From Fomitopsis serialis (taxonomy: Eukaryota > Basidiomycota > Agaricomycetes > Polyporales > Fomitopsidaceae): a DNA stretch of 64,000 nt. Numbering within the stretch: the stretch's first letter is position 1; each line of letters opens with the position of its first letter. The translations under genes were made by a program, and so were the position numbers. Under the pieces are notes generated by a model, which was given only the letters and a program-made list of their open reading frames with translations, did not search any database and was not told the DNA's origin. The stretch lies in the NCBI RefSeq assembly GCF_022376445.1, contig NW_025955158.1, positions 1 through 64,000 on the forward strand, read 5' to 3'. Shown one piece after another: positions 1 through 11,936 of this stretch.

Positions 1-727
1 TCGACCTCATCCTGCATCCTGCATTTTTCTGGACGTGATCTCTGCACATCATTCAGCGAGTCGGCGATATCTTGCGCGCATGACTGACCTTTTGCCGCCC
101 TTTAGTGGCTCAGTACGAGGCTTGGTGAGTACTGAGTTCAAGTTCATGATCCAGATCCCACAGATTGAAAGACGATACCACCGTCCGACGCGTGGACCAG
201 TGGCACCTGTGTGGTAATGGTGTTCGTACCTCACAGGATACAACTGCTTCAAAAGCTCCCATGATGCAGACAGTACATTGCGGAGTAGCGCGAGATCTAG
301 AGGAGTGCGCCGAACTAAATAGCAAGACGACGCCACAATCAACTTAGCGGCAAGGCGTAGCTTGACTCGTGACATACGTAGGAGTCACATCACCAGTAAC
401 AAGGCTCTATGTACTAACGGCGCCAACTTGAACTTCAAACTTAGACATCAGCCACTCACTTTTTGTTGCGTCAGCCGATGTCAGACCACTGAGGACATGT
501 GCATGAGCATGGGCAGTACATGGGCATATCACAGATCTCTTTGATTCTTGAGACATCACAGGCAATTGTTCGCCCAATGCGGCAGAATCTACGCGAGGTC
601 GCCCATTCAAGTTGTTCTATACGGTCACGTGGGGCGCGAGAGCCTCGTGGCGCCGCCTCCACATATTCTATCGTAGCGGCGCAAGCGCCGATCCCCGACT
701 CACCGGGAACAGCACTTCCTAGTCGAC

Positions 728-953
728 TGTCGAACATGCAACGGAAACCACTCCTTGTGGAGAACCGTTTCGGAGCACATTTGGGATCCAAAAGATTGAC
801 GAAGATGTTATATTTTCGGTCGACGAATTTCCTTTTTTGGTAATTGTGGCGATGTTCGTTGAATATCCTTCGGATTTTCGGCATACCTTCGGACTTCAAA
901 CATGCTCCGAAACGGTTCTCCAACCAGGAGCGTTGTTCATTGCATGTTCGACA
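728..953. repeat. 226-bp palindromic (MITE-like) repeat
   Basis: The ends are complementary: the left end begins tgtcgaacatgca and the right end finishes tgcatgttcgaca. Inside, ggagaaccgtttcggagc at 758-775 has a perfect inverted copy at about 904-921. The arms, about 70 nt each, match imperfectly around these cores. No coding capacity and no clear target duplication were seen. It resembles a small non-autonomous fold-back element, but a single copy in one window cannot prove mobility. Confidence 0.6.
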
Positions 954-1092
954 ACCAATTCCCAAGTATTGTTCCCGGTGACTCCTGCATGGCACACAGC
1001 TATTATACTCAGCCTGCCACAGCGGCACCATAGTATATTATGTGTGTATTTTAATATTGTAAGTACCATCGGAATGGTATGGAGACTCAATT

Positions 1093-1143
1093 GGAAGCCC
1101 TCACGCCCGCGGCGGCTTCGCCGCCCGGGCGTCTCGGGCTTCC
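1093..1143. repeat. GC-rich imperfect hairpin
   Basis: ggaagccc at 1093 pairs with gggcttcc at 1136-1143, and the inner part (gcccgcggcggc, loop, ccgcccgggc) also pairs. This gives a stem of roughly 24 bp with a few mismatches. The function is unknown. It could be the end of a transposon or a transcript hairpin. Confidence 0.55.
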
Positions 1144-1735
1144 ACGAGTCTGAGCCACACGGCGAACTTACTTACCGTAATACATACTACAGTACATGCG
1201 AGGGCTCTCAACATAATAGAGGCCCTCCTACCTTTGGGAGGACTTATTCGATGGTCAAAGATCCAGGCGTCCAGACGCAGCCAGAAGCACGGAAGGATCC
1301 AACCGCCTCGAGCTGCCTCGTAAGACACTCGAGCATTGCTGCGATACCGCTTATGGGAATTATGAGTCACGTGTTTCCCACGGAGGGAGCGGCATCGCCG
1401 GCTGCGAACGACTTATGGTCGACAAAGCCCTCCTCTCTCCCTCCGGTCGTAGTCGGGGATACTCAAGTCTCTCCTCCCATCATCTGGAATCGCACGCCGT
1501 GCGATTGTCGAGCACCAGGCGCAGCAAAGCGACGCTGTGGATATTGGTCGCAATCGTTATTCCATCGGTCGGACTTAGCATCCGGCTCTTCGCCCATAGG
1601 TCAGTACTCCAGTCACACGTCTTGATCGATACACCGCATGTACAAGTATCTGGTCAGTCGTGTAGTCCTACAGTGATGGATCAGCGACGCTAACAGGGAT
1701 GGCAGGTCGACGGCTTCGAGGTCCTCTGTAACGAC

Positions 1736-3725
1736 ATGGATATCGACAAGCGGCCCTCGTTCTACCAAGGAGCTAGCAAGCAGTGGTTGTCCCCATATAG
1801 GTCCTGGCGTCGCCATCAACAATTTATGTCACCCGACATTGTCGCGCTTCCCCCAGGGACGACTCTTGGCCCTAACGAGCAGCCTCACGAGTGGAAGCAG
1901 GTGTGCTTCGTGGTCGAGGTCAAAGGCAGCAACCATCCGGACCCGATCACTTCTCAGAGTGAGAAGGCTATCGAGCATAGAGTCCAGATCATGCGCGACG
2001 CCGGCAATGTCATGCTTGCCACTGGCTCCCTTTGTGTCTTTGTCATCGGCATCTATGGCCAGGAAGCCCGTATCTTCCGCGTCGACCACGCCGGGGCAGT
2101 AGGTAGCTGTCGTTTCAACTACACTGCCCAGCCGGAGGTGCTTTGGCAGTTCATATGGTGTTTCTTCCATCCGAATACCAGGGCGCAGTTCATCGGGGCC
2201 GACGATACGTGCTGGCTGGCGAGCGCGGAGGATGTTGCATGGGCGAACTTGAAGGAAGTTTGTACCACCGCTGACGGAAGATGGGATGCCAACGCAGAGG
2301 AGGAGTCAAATCGCTGGGTCAAGATACCATCCAACGAAGGCGAGCATAGCATCTACCAAGAATATCTTCTGCTGCGGCCCATCTATGTCGATCCAAACAC
2401 GTTTTGTCCAGCAACGTGCGTCCGTCAGGCGGTGTTGAAGGGCGATCAGTCTGGGAAACGGTATATCGTCAAGGACGCGTGGCGGCAACGAGCTCGAAAG
2501 CACCCAGAGATGGCGTTCTACGAGCGGATCGAGCAATACTGCAGAGAGAAAGGGGTCCCTTACACGGGCATTGCAAGACTAGCAAACGGCGTCGACTTCG
2601 GTTGCGAGCACCCCAAGAGTCTACACGAAGCTCAGTCTATGTCAGCTAATGCCCCTTCTGATTCGCCGACGTTGCATCCGCGTGATCGTCACCACATGCC
2701 GATCGTTTTGGACACTGTCGGAATACCTCTGGACCAATTTCCTAGCACGAGGGTCCTCATCGAGGCGTTACGTGACGCTGTAAAAGGTTGATTGAGATCC
2801 TGCTCCTCCGGTGTAGCATGTACTGACTCCCTCGATATGCACTGCACAGGCCATCAACTTGCCTTTCTCGCCGGGGTGATGCATCGTGATATCAGCAAGG
2901 GCAACATCCTCATTCTGCTGGGAAATGCGCTCTTCAAAGGATTCATCTGTGATCTCGATTGCAGCAGCTTTATCGATAGCACTGCCTTCGGCGGCTCGCG
3001 TCTACAAGACTATAATGACGAGGATACCCTGGAACATGACCTAAAGGAGCGAACGGTGAGCATTCTCGTGTTGTGAAAACGAGCCTGTTCTGACGACTCG
3101 GATCAATATCAAGGGAACGTTTCGGTACTTCGCCATCGAACTGTTGCACAAAACAGCGGACGTCCTCCATCGTGTCCATCACGATCTCGAATCGTTCTAT
3201 TGGGTCATCTTGTGGATCGTTGTGCGTCACACCGATCATGAACACCCAGAGGGTGCCGCCCTCTGCAGCACGATATTTCCAACCGAGAACGAGATCATCG
3301 CCAAAAGCGCCAAGATTGCCTGGCTGTCGGACGGGGAGATCACGATCCGCGGTAATAAGCCTCTCACTGACCTTATGACCAACTTGTCGGCCTTGGCTGA
3401 GAATTCGCGGAAGCGGAAGAATCGGCCAGTCGACCCTCTGACCCATGAAGCGTTCATCCTCGTCCTCGACGAGGCTTTGAAGGCCGAGGGCTGGCCGGAG
3501 AATGACAAGGCGCGCCCATTCGTACCCCCGCACGTCGACGCAGATGGCAAGGTTGTCAAAACAGGAACCAAGCGCACCAGAGGAGCCGACGATGAGAGCA
3601 ACCGCTCGACGAAGAGGAAGAAGCCGTCGGCGGAGGAGGTACCGCTGCCGCAATCCGAAGAGGCGGACAACGTTGCTATTGAGGAGGGGGTTAACCCGGA
3701 GAAGTCCATTGACGGTACTGCCTGA
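1736..3725 (+). CDS. FunK1-type fungal protein kinase
   Basis: This is a protein-kinase-fold gene of the FunK1 family, expanded in mushrooms and of unknown substrates. Three exons fit: 1736-2786, 2850-3055 and 3114-3725, coding about 622 residues in one frame. The joins restore the family signature: DAVKG joins GHQLAFLAGVMHRDIS, giving the catalytic HRD loop followed by KGNILI. The metal-binding DFG position reads DLD in ICDLDCSS. The second join gives ERTGTFRYFAIELLH, and a conserved HHDLESFYWVILW follows. The C-terminus is basic and acidic low complexity (about 3560-3700). The frame stays open upstream to an acceptor-like cag ending at 1696, so an earlier exon may exist and the ATG at 1736 may be internal. 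The gene is convergent with TDP1. Confidence 0.85.
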
Positions 3726-4092
3726 ACGCTATTGGACTGGTATATTTATGAGGAGTGCGATGCAGATACCTCGTCTTCCTAATGCCTAAGTTAGTTGGCT
3801 GTAGTTCACGCGTCTACCATACAGTACTTCGCACTGTTGCCGCAGTTGTTTGCCTGACATAACAGTCACTACGATAGACTACCTCGATCACGGTACTACA
3901 GTACATGCAATCACTACTGTTGCCTGATTAACGGCAATATAGATCACAATAGAACGTCGTTATTGGTGTCGAACCGTCGCCGGTTGGCGCGGCACGCGAG
4001 TCTCCTACGAGAGGTCCTCAGCGAACGCCGGGGACTCAGATTGTATCTGCAAGAGCCCCTGCATCAGCAAACTGCGTAATCCGGTACTTAGG
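3726..4092. other. Shared 3' intergenic region
   Basis: This lies between the convergent ends of the kinase and TDP1 genes. It presumably holds both 3' UTRs. No gene or repeat was recognised. Confidence 0.5.
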
Positions 4093-6679
4093 CTAGTTGA
4101 CTCCGCTTACCCAAGGCTCATCCCTCCCGAGCGCGTACTTTCGCGGAGGTCGTTCCCAGCAAGTCAGTCGGTTCGCCTCTTCCTCGTTGTGGATGGGCAA
4201 CAGGATGCCCAACTCATAGTTCGTGATCTACTCCGGTGCGTCAGAATCGTCGCGCGTGGAATGTGTGAGCACCTATATTTACATTAAGCGTTGGATTGAA
4301 GGCAGAGCCGGACAGCGTCCCCCAAGCTGACGGTGTGAAGTTATGCGAGCCCGCGTACAGCCATCCGACAGGCTTGCTCGGTCTGCTATCTTCAACTGGA
4401 TCGTCTTCCGGTTCTGTCTCGCTATCTGACTGCACGCCACTAGTGCCGAAGGCAGCGGACTTGTCGCGAATGGTACCTAGGATCATCTGGTCGCCTCGAT
4501 TAGCACTGACATGCAAATAGAGCTGTTCCTGAGAATGCTTACCTTGGAGTGCATGAGGACCCGGCCGCGTTTGCTTCGCGATTGGTGGAAGAGGTCGCGC
4601 GGAAACTTGGCTGCCTCCCACTGCGTTCGGCGACAGAACATCGTCCCTCCTCCCTGATAAACAGAAGCTCTAGACCGCCAGACAAGCATAAGAGCGGATA
4701 AAGAGGACGAACCTGATCGCCCAAGACGCTTTCGTGCACGTATTGCGCCGTCGGGAAGAGGACCTTGATAGGTGGGTAGGGCAATTTGGCCCGACGCGCC
4801 TTCGAGACATCCAGCCACGTCTGCGCGGACTCGCCTCGCGCCGAACAGTGGAACTCGTTCATCCACTGCGTGCTGTACGATCCGATAGACGATCCCTAGA
4901 GCGTGACGTGAAGGAGATTGGGTTACAAGATTCCCACGAAGGGATGCATAGGAGTACCTGGCATTCTAGTATTACTTCTTTTCTTTTGTCTGCATTCAAT
5001 CTGAGGTCTCGAAGGGCTTTCATCAGCGACGGATGACCTGTGAGGATGACCTGTACATCACGATTAGAGCACGTTCTACAACGAGAATCTAGGAGAGTTC
5101 GCACCTTCGGCCAGCCCTCGTGCTTGCCCGCAATAGACGGGATCAACTTGGCTTTGACCTTCGAAAAGTCCCAATGCGTGCGTATGTGCTCTAGGCGCTG
5201 AAGTGGTAGATTCGGGTGCTTTGGGACGCATTCGTGATTAGCCTAGCGAGATGCAAGCAGGAACAGAACATACATCGTTTTTGACATGGGAGAGGAGCGC
5301 CGGTTCAACTTGGAGAGCACGAAGGACGCGCACGAATGCTGAGGGGAAATCGTCCGCCTTCGGATCGTGCGCAATTGGCGATGATCGTTTGGGGACGTCT
5401 TGTACCCATGCGGTCTATACGAAGAAGATCAGAGAGCTGCAGTGGATGTGAATAGGATGGAAACTCTACGTTTTCGATGTCTCGCCAATCGTATTCTATC
5501 ATGTTTGCGGTCGAGATAACGACCCGCAGGCGGCCTGTCTTGTAGAATAGCTACGTTCGTGACGTCAGTGATAGGGCAATAAACGGAGCAGAGAACTTCG
5601 CGCACCAACATGAACTAGACGGGTGACGTGTCATCAATGATCGGCGTTCAAGAGGTAGAGTCACGCATACCTTCATATGCATACAGCCCATGCCATTCCG
5701 CAGGAACGGCGTCGTCTTGATCCAGTTCGGTAGGATCGCCTTGATGGTTTCCTGGCCTGCAAACCGTCAATGTATGCAACTTTCGGGAATCAAATGAAGT
5801 ACCTTGTGGATCCTGTGCGACTGCTATCACGGGTGTTCTGGGGCTGAGCATGGAGTACAACCATGGAAAGTTGTACACGTATGCCGACACGATAGCGAAG
5901 TCGATCTCATCCCTCTAGAAATAGCTGAGGATCATACATTCGAGACATACAATGGTATCAGACCCACAGGTGCCAGAATGTCGCTGAGGCGGAATGTAGG
6001 CCCCGTGTTTCTTGCAGGATCCACATGCATGTTGGCTATCTGGCGCATCTCACCGTCCCAGTACCATTGTTCGGACGCGCTACTTGCTGTTGTAGTGGAT
6101 GTGGACTGTCTCTGAGCGCTCGTACTTGTAGACGGACGGGTATACGGGGCACTGGAAGAAGCATAGACGTCGGCTCTTCGTGTTTCGCCAGAAGACGAGG
6201 AAAGATGTTGCCTCTTCGATTTGTGTGCATCGCTATCGACACCAGAGCTACTCTCCGCATCGAGATCCGATCGCAGCCGTTTCTGTCTTGTGAGTCGCTC
6301 GCGTTCAAGTTGCGCTCTCTCGGAGAGGAACCCTGTCGCAAGGGGTGCCGAGACTGTCGGATCCGGTGTTGCGGCTGATTGGACCAGGGCTTGCGAGGCT
6401 GCACGCCGTGCCTCCTCTTTCTTCGAAGCCTCTATGGCTTGTTGCAATTCTGACTGAAATCTGCGATCCTCTTCATTGACCGCTATCACATCTTCGTCGT
6501 CGCTGTCGCTGATCTCAATGACTTCGCCTTCGGTCCTAGCCGAATGACGCGTTGGCGGGGGCGCATGGTCGTGCAAGCTGAGCGCTATAGCTCTGTTACA
6601 CAGATAAGTATGCGCCGTTTAAATGAAGCAGAGCTGACCTAGCCAGATCTTCGTCGTGAAAGTCATCCGCCTGAGACAT
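4093..6679 (-). CDS. tdp1: Tyrosyl-DNA phosphodiesterase 1 with N-terminal UIM and SIM-like motifs
   Basis: TDP1 hydrolyses 3'-phosphotyrosyl and related end lesions left by trapped topoisomerase I, in the nucleus. Thirteen exons fit exactly (657 residues): 6679-6639, 6592-5951, 5912-5803, 5756-5671, 5614-5606, 5550-5470, 5414-5274, 5242-5105, 5050-4958, 4895-4713, 4653-4543, 4486-4283 and 4227-4093. HKD motif 1 is GMGCMHMKFMLLFYKTG followed by LRVVISTANMIEYDWRDIEN. HKD motif 2 is VLMHSKM followed by WLYAGSHNFTPSAWG. Family landmarks VWVQDVP-like and GSSIGSYSTQW are present. The N-terminal 220 residues are not part of the catalytic fold. They contain EDLARAIALSLHDHA (UIM-like, formed across intron 1), VIEISDSDDED (SUMO-interaction-like) and RRFQSELQQAIEASKKEE (second UIM-like), then a Ser/Thr-rich linker. 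The start at 6679 is the ATG whose exon completes the first UIM. All key catalytic residues are intact. Confidence 0.95.
5606..5614 (-). other. tdp1: 9-nt microexon in TDP1
   Basis: The bases between a tag acceptor at 5615-5617 and a gtgcgc donor at 5605 encode Phe-Met-Leu. Their inclusion restores the HKD-1 strand HMK-FML-LFYKTG. Flanking introns are 56 and 55 nt. Confidence 0.8.
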
Positions 6680-7212
6680 TGTTGCTCTCTGTGCAGCCTG
6701 AGGAGGTCGCCACAAGCAAGACGCGTAGTAGGCGCCCATGTACACACGCGACGCGACCGGCACGATCACGTGCGTGCAGGACGAGGACTGAGGACTCACA
6801 GAGGAACCAGAGGTAGTAGGAGGAGGAAGAGGTGCCCGGGGGGTCCATTTAGTTATCGACCGTGGACATGGTTGTGTCTGGCACCGGCCTCCTGGCGATG
6901 GCAGCGCTAAGTTACAAAACCACTACCTATAAGACTACTGACTAGACTACGATTTCTCAACAGTTCGACCCCGGGCCTGTGCCCCCACCCATGCGTAGGA
7001 GAAGAGAAAAGATGAAGTGAGCACAGGACCATCAAATCATAGGATGACGGCGTTGAAAGGCTGAGCGATTGCAAAGATAGTCAAAGCATGATCGTTATGC
7101 ACCAACTTATTGAGACGACTACGCCGGTGCAGCACTGACAAGGACACGAGAAGACGCGATAATATTTTTGTAACGCCGGGTGAGTACAATAATACATTTT
7201 AACAAACACAAT
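6680..7212. other. Intergenic: TDP1 upstream and EMC1 downstream region
   Basis: Both neighbours are on the minus strand, so this holds the TDP1 promoter and the EMC1 3' UTR. No gene or clear regulatory motif was recognised. Confidence 0.5.
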
Positions 7213-10200
7213 CTAGTCATACCACCGCTCGCGCAGTCGCTTCCTCCTCACCATGGGTTTTGTGATAACGATGGCGAGTGCCAGCCCGGCGATGGTCAAG
7301 ACAAGTTGAGCCTTGTTGAAGCTCTCGCTCAGCACGTCAAACGTGTTTGACGGCGCAATCCGCGTGAAGAACAAGTCGTGGCCATATGCGAAGATAAGAG
7401 AGGTGGACTCGAGCAGCGCGGGTGAGGTAACGACGTGCTTCGTGCCAACCACCTGATAAGGTGTCATCAGTGTCTGCTCGCATTGCGGACATCTCTCAAA
7501 CTTGCGCACCTGGTAGCTGTGTGAAAGCACGCGCTTCGGGTCATCGTATACGACGGAATCGTATTGGATAAGCCACTCCTCCATCTCTTCGCTCGTGGGC
7601 TTTCGCATAGGTCGTCGAGGGTCCAAGATCCGCCTCGGGAAGGACTGGATCTGGTGATTCTCGTTGGCGACTGCAGGCGCATTCAGACATGACATCCACG
7701 ATATTTGCCCAGATGGTAGTACTCACCGACTATGTCCTTGATCGTAATCCCGTAAGACGTCGACGTCGTGGTCATGATGTTGATTCCTCGGGGCATAATG
7801 AACGCTTGCTCGAACACTGTCAAGGCCGCAGTCTCGTTTGAGAACGAACTCAAGTCAGAACTACCCGCCACCATTAGACTGAGAGTAACTCTAAGAAGGG
7901 AGAAGCGCATACCTCCTCGTCTTCTGGTCGATACCAGAGCCCTCGTACAGCTCGACAGACACTACACGGTGGCTCTTCGTCGACCGCACGCCCGATGCAT
8001 CCCCGTCATAGTACTGATACACAAGCCAGTTCTCCGTCAAGGACACCTTCACATCGCAGGCGCCCTCCGTAGCGGGCAGCGCGACATGGTACAGAATCGT
8101 GCCCTTCGCGCCGTCCACAAGGTACAATGAGCATTTTGGCGCAACGGCGGTAGGCGAGCCGGTGACGACGGCCATGAGATTGGGGTTGAGGTACTTGTAC
8201 AATGTCGTTCGGTTGCCGAGCACCTTGCCGAGCGAGGCGACAGGCTCGTGCGCTGGACGCGGGGTTATGGAGAGAATGTCTTCGCCTGGAGCGAAGCCAA
8301 GCGACCAAGTGATGTCGGCTACATGCTTGCCGGTGAAGTCGACCTCGGATGAGATCCTGTGTCCGGTGAGTCGACGCTGGCCGGGAGCACCGGTGCGAAG
8401 GGGGATATGGATGGACGGGGAGAGCTGACGGAAGGCTTCCTTGGTTTCTTCTGTTTCAGGGTAGATATGCACCTAGCTCTGTAGATCAGTATGATACCAT
8501 TGATCGCGAAACTGGCTATTAACCTGCACAAACTCATCTAGCAGGACGACGAGTTTTTGCGAGCCGCTGCGGAGCAAATACGCCTCTATGATGGGCCCGG
8601 CAATGATGTCGAATCCTTGCAGCAGATCACCAGACACCGACACGCCTCTTGCGTCCTCGCCCGTCAGCGCGTCCACATGGAAGAGGACCGTGTCCACAAG
8701 GCCCTTCAATCGTCCCACAGGTCAGCTCGAGCTCCAGCCATCAGCTCCGAGATACACACATTGCTCGCCTTCCTCTGAGTGACCAACACGACCTGCGGCG
8801 CATCTCCATCGCCCACCGTCCGCGTGACGAACATCTTCACAGGGATGACATGCCCCCCGATCTCGGCCGCCCAACCAAGCCCGAACACACGGCTCCAGAG
8901 CACCGCACCATCCGCAGAGTCGATGCCGTACAGCTTCCCATGCGCCGTCGCCGCGACAATTACCTTGCGGAACCCGAATGCGTCGCGTGCGAGCGGCTCG
9001 GACGCGTTCGTACTGGGCGCGGCGGACGACGACACGGATGCGTACGAGCCCGTCACGAAGCGCCGGGCAAAGTTCGTCGCGTATTGGGGGAAGTTCTGAA
9101 TGGGGTGAGTGCGGAAGTCTATCAGGGTTCTGGACGTTGACATACCTGCGCGTCGGACAGTTGTCGGACGAGACGGTCGCCAAACGACTCTTCCTCGTCT
9201 CCCACATGGGACGTGGTAATCTTCCGCTCCGGCAATTCGACGAGCTCGGCGACCTTGATGTCGGCCAGCCCCTCTTCTCGCGACCACTGGAGCTTGTCGT
9301 GCTGCCACAACTGTATTGCGCCAGTGCTTGTCGTCACGGCAAGGCGGGCGACGATCGTGTTACCCTCGGGATTCGCGGTTTCTACAGCGACCTGCAAACG
9401 ATGAGTGACTGTTGGCGGATTGAATTGCAAGACACTTACGTGGGAGATCACACCGTGGACGTTGGTCTCGAAGGGGAACGTGTACCCTGAGACCAGCCCC
9501 CTCCTTCCATCCGCTAAGTGACCGGCGAATATGTGAGCAACGGCTTTCTAGAAGAACGTGAGTTTGCGATAATGAAAGAACAGAGATGTTCCCAACCTTG
9601 TATACATGGGACCAGTATACACGCGCTATGTACGGCTGGCCGTCCATGTCAAGGCCGCCGACATACTTCGAAGCGGTGTACTTGGATGAACTGGCCTGCG
9701 TGTCTGGTCGTCAGTGCCCCATCCAGATAAAGAGCAATTTCAAACATACAGATTCGGCAAACTCCCAGATCTGCCGGAAGCCTTCTGGTACAGATCGAAG
9801 TACGAGCGCCGTGCCGTCCTCCTTCAAAGCGACAAATTGGCCGTACTCCGACAAGCCGACATCCAGGATGCTCTTGTATACTGCTCCCTTGAGTCCCATC
9901 GGCTTTTCTTTGAGCTCCGGGGTCAAACTGAAGTACCGGACTGAGCCGCCTTCGACCCAGACTATTCGCAGGGGCACCTGGGCATCCTTGACATCGCGTA
10001 GTTCGAAGAAATCCGTCAGTCCGTCAGATATGCTTGATGGAATGTGCCCTGTTGTGAGCAGCTCGCCGGTTGCCGTGGACAAGGCGGTGACATGTATGGT
10101 GTAGGACGCGAAGGACTTAGCGAGACCAATAAGGTAGACAGTCGACGGGGTTGTGATAATTTTAGAATATGTTACTAGAGAGCTGGAAGACGGCAAGATG

Positions 10201-11264
10201 AGCATGACTTAGGAACGATTGAGCGGGAGAATGCTCACGATTGATCTGGAGCAGACCATCCCCACTTCACTTCCCCCGTCTTCCCATCGACGCGACGCGC
10301 TATATGTGCGTTCGAGAGGACGTACACATCCCCATCAGCGTCGAAGGTTATTGATGTTCCCAATGTCTCAGGATCGAAGAGACGGCCGAAGTCGGGCTTG
10401 TGCAAGTGTTTCTCGGCCAGTAGGTCGCCAGTGGCAGCGTCCAGTAGGCGGAGTGTAGCCCCGCCTGCACCAGACACGGTGGCAAGAACTGTAGAGTAAA
10501 ATCGACGTGCGCAGTTAGTAATCAGACGTATACGCAGCCGCAAAGAATGTGAAGGCAGCCAGCCAAGGCGAACGCGCGCACGCGTGAAACTATTGCATGT
10601 CATAAGGAATTTTGCTCTTATTCATGCGCCGCCAGACCATCGAATATCAAGGCCAGACGCAAGGGTACCGGGTTCGCGGGACAAGCGGCTCGCATATATG
10701 TCCTCCGAATCGGAAGATTGAGTTCGGCGTTTGGGTGTGCATAGGTGCAACAAGCGACACTTTGTTCCAAGCCATGAGCCCTGCACTACGAGCGAATAAT
10801 ACGAGGACAGACGCAAGTCACAAGTGACGCGACTGCCATGCAGAGAGACCCCACAAATACATTGCAATATGCGAAAGAGAATTACAACCTGTGTCGACGA
10901 CTCACCATCTCCGTGTTGTTTATGGCCTACGACATGCTCGTTGTCCTCGAATACGTATCTCCACGCTATACTTGATGAGGTCTGCATTCCGTTCAACTCG
11001 ACGCGTATACTTCCACACACCTATTACGCCATCCACTGGATCCAATGCTGCCAGTATATTTCCAGAAGTCGCGGTGAAGAGCAAGCTGCGCGATTTGACT
11101 CCAACTTCTCCAACTCTCTGAAACTTCGGCGCAGTAGAGGGTGTAACAAATAACGGTATGCCCACGAGAGGTTTATGCCAGTCCACGACCCCCACTTCCG
11201 ATGCTTGTGTTGCCCAAGTGTGAGATATCCATAGCACGACCGAACAGAGCCAAAAGAGGTGCAT
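7213..11264 (-). CDS. emc1: ER membrane protein complex subunit 1 (EMC1)
   Basis: EMC1 is the large lumenal scaffold of the EMC, which inserts tail-anchored and multipass proteins into the ER membrane. The start at 11264 gives a signal peptide (MHLFWLCSVVLWISHTWA). A pyrrolo-quinoline-quinone-like beta-propeller follows, with DGVIAWRYVFEDNEHVVGHKQ, LRLLDAATGDLLAEK and GKTGEVKWGW. The conserved C-terminal EMC1 domain includes GKLYGIDSADGAVLWSRVFG, EAFRQLSPSIHIP, YKYLNPNLMAVVTG and QAFIMPRGINIMTTT. Then come LLESTSLIFAYGHDLFFTRIAPS and a C-terminal membrane helix (LVLTIAGLALAIVI), ending RLRERWYD. The gene has many introns, and all joins seen keep frame. Intron 10489-10905 is unusually long (417 nt) and 7453-7509 is 57 nt and in frame. 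The gene appears complete and functional. Confidence 0.95.
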
Positions 11265-11936
11265 GCCGCGCAGAATGTGCCCGTCGTCGTCAAAGGGCTC
11301 GATGTCGAGTCTCGCGAGCCGCGCGACACGACAGTGTGGCGGATCCGCCACGTGCAACGCATGAGCGCTTGTTGATATGGGCGCTTAATGTGTGAAGATA
11401 GAGGGTTCAAAGGGGCCGCTTATTCTCACTTTCGGTCGAAGAAAGCTATGAAAGAACTGGAAGATGGATGCAATTGACGGAAGCGAATAGGTGCGCTGGC
11501 CATGCTGCGCGTACTATGCAAGTTACGCACGAAGGGCAATGGGCAGCCGAACGCGAAGAGACACCGTCTCATCAATAGGGTACAAGATTGATTCGAGGGA
11601 GTTCCATCCTCAGACGAGGAACGAACTCGCGGAAGAAGCCGTTCTCGAGACTCGGGATTGTGCTTGTCGAGACCGCCCCGCTTCTTCGGATGATCAGCCT
11701 GCATTGTGCCTTCGCCATGCAGACAGCAACTGCCAGGCACTAGCGAATCTAAGACTCAGAAAAAGCTTGAGCTTATCGGACCGAGGGCACGACGGTCATC
11801 ATCCGGGACACAATGAGGATCTCAAAACGGCCTGGGCCTCGAGTGCAAAACGTGGTCGCGCGCACACGCACGGTACGTACGTCAACACCCAGGTGGGACA
11901 CGAGAACGCCGCGCCGCATGCGCCGGACGTGCAGGG
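11265..11936. other. Intergenic: EMC1 upstream region
   Basis: The region lies between the EMC1 start and the histidine phosphatase stop, with both genes on the minus strand. A plus-strand open frame crosses it but has no recognisable motifs and overlaps the phosphatase exons antisense. Nothing else was recognised. Confidence 0.5.

Larger units (their letters stand above)
1..1696. other. Intergenic stretch upstream of the FunK1 gene, no supported gene
   Basis: Open frames here are short or lack family motifs and coherent splicing. The recognisable structure is a palindromic repeat at 728-953 and a GC-rich hairpin at 1093-1143, listed separately. The 3' end probably holds the upstream part of the FunK1 gene, because an acceptor-like cag ends at 1696 and an open frame follows. 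Confidence 0.5.

Noticed and set aside
1101..1143. GC hairpin as a Helitron 3' end
   Set aside because: No CTRR terminus directly after the hairpin and no Rep/helicase sequence in the window.
837..1625. 262-codon plus-strand open frame
   Set aside because: No family motif, low-quality composition, and it starts inside the palindromic repeat and crosses the GC hairpin.
3236..3709. 157-codon minus-strand open frame
   Set aside because: Shadow of the FunK1 third exon.
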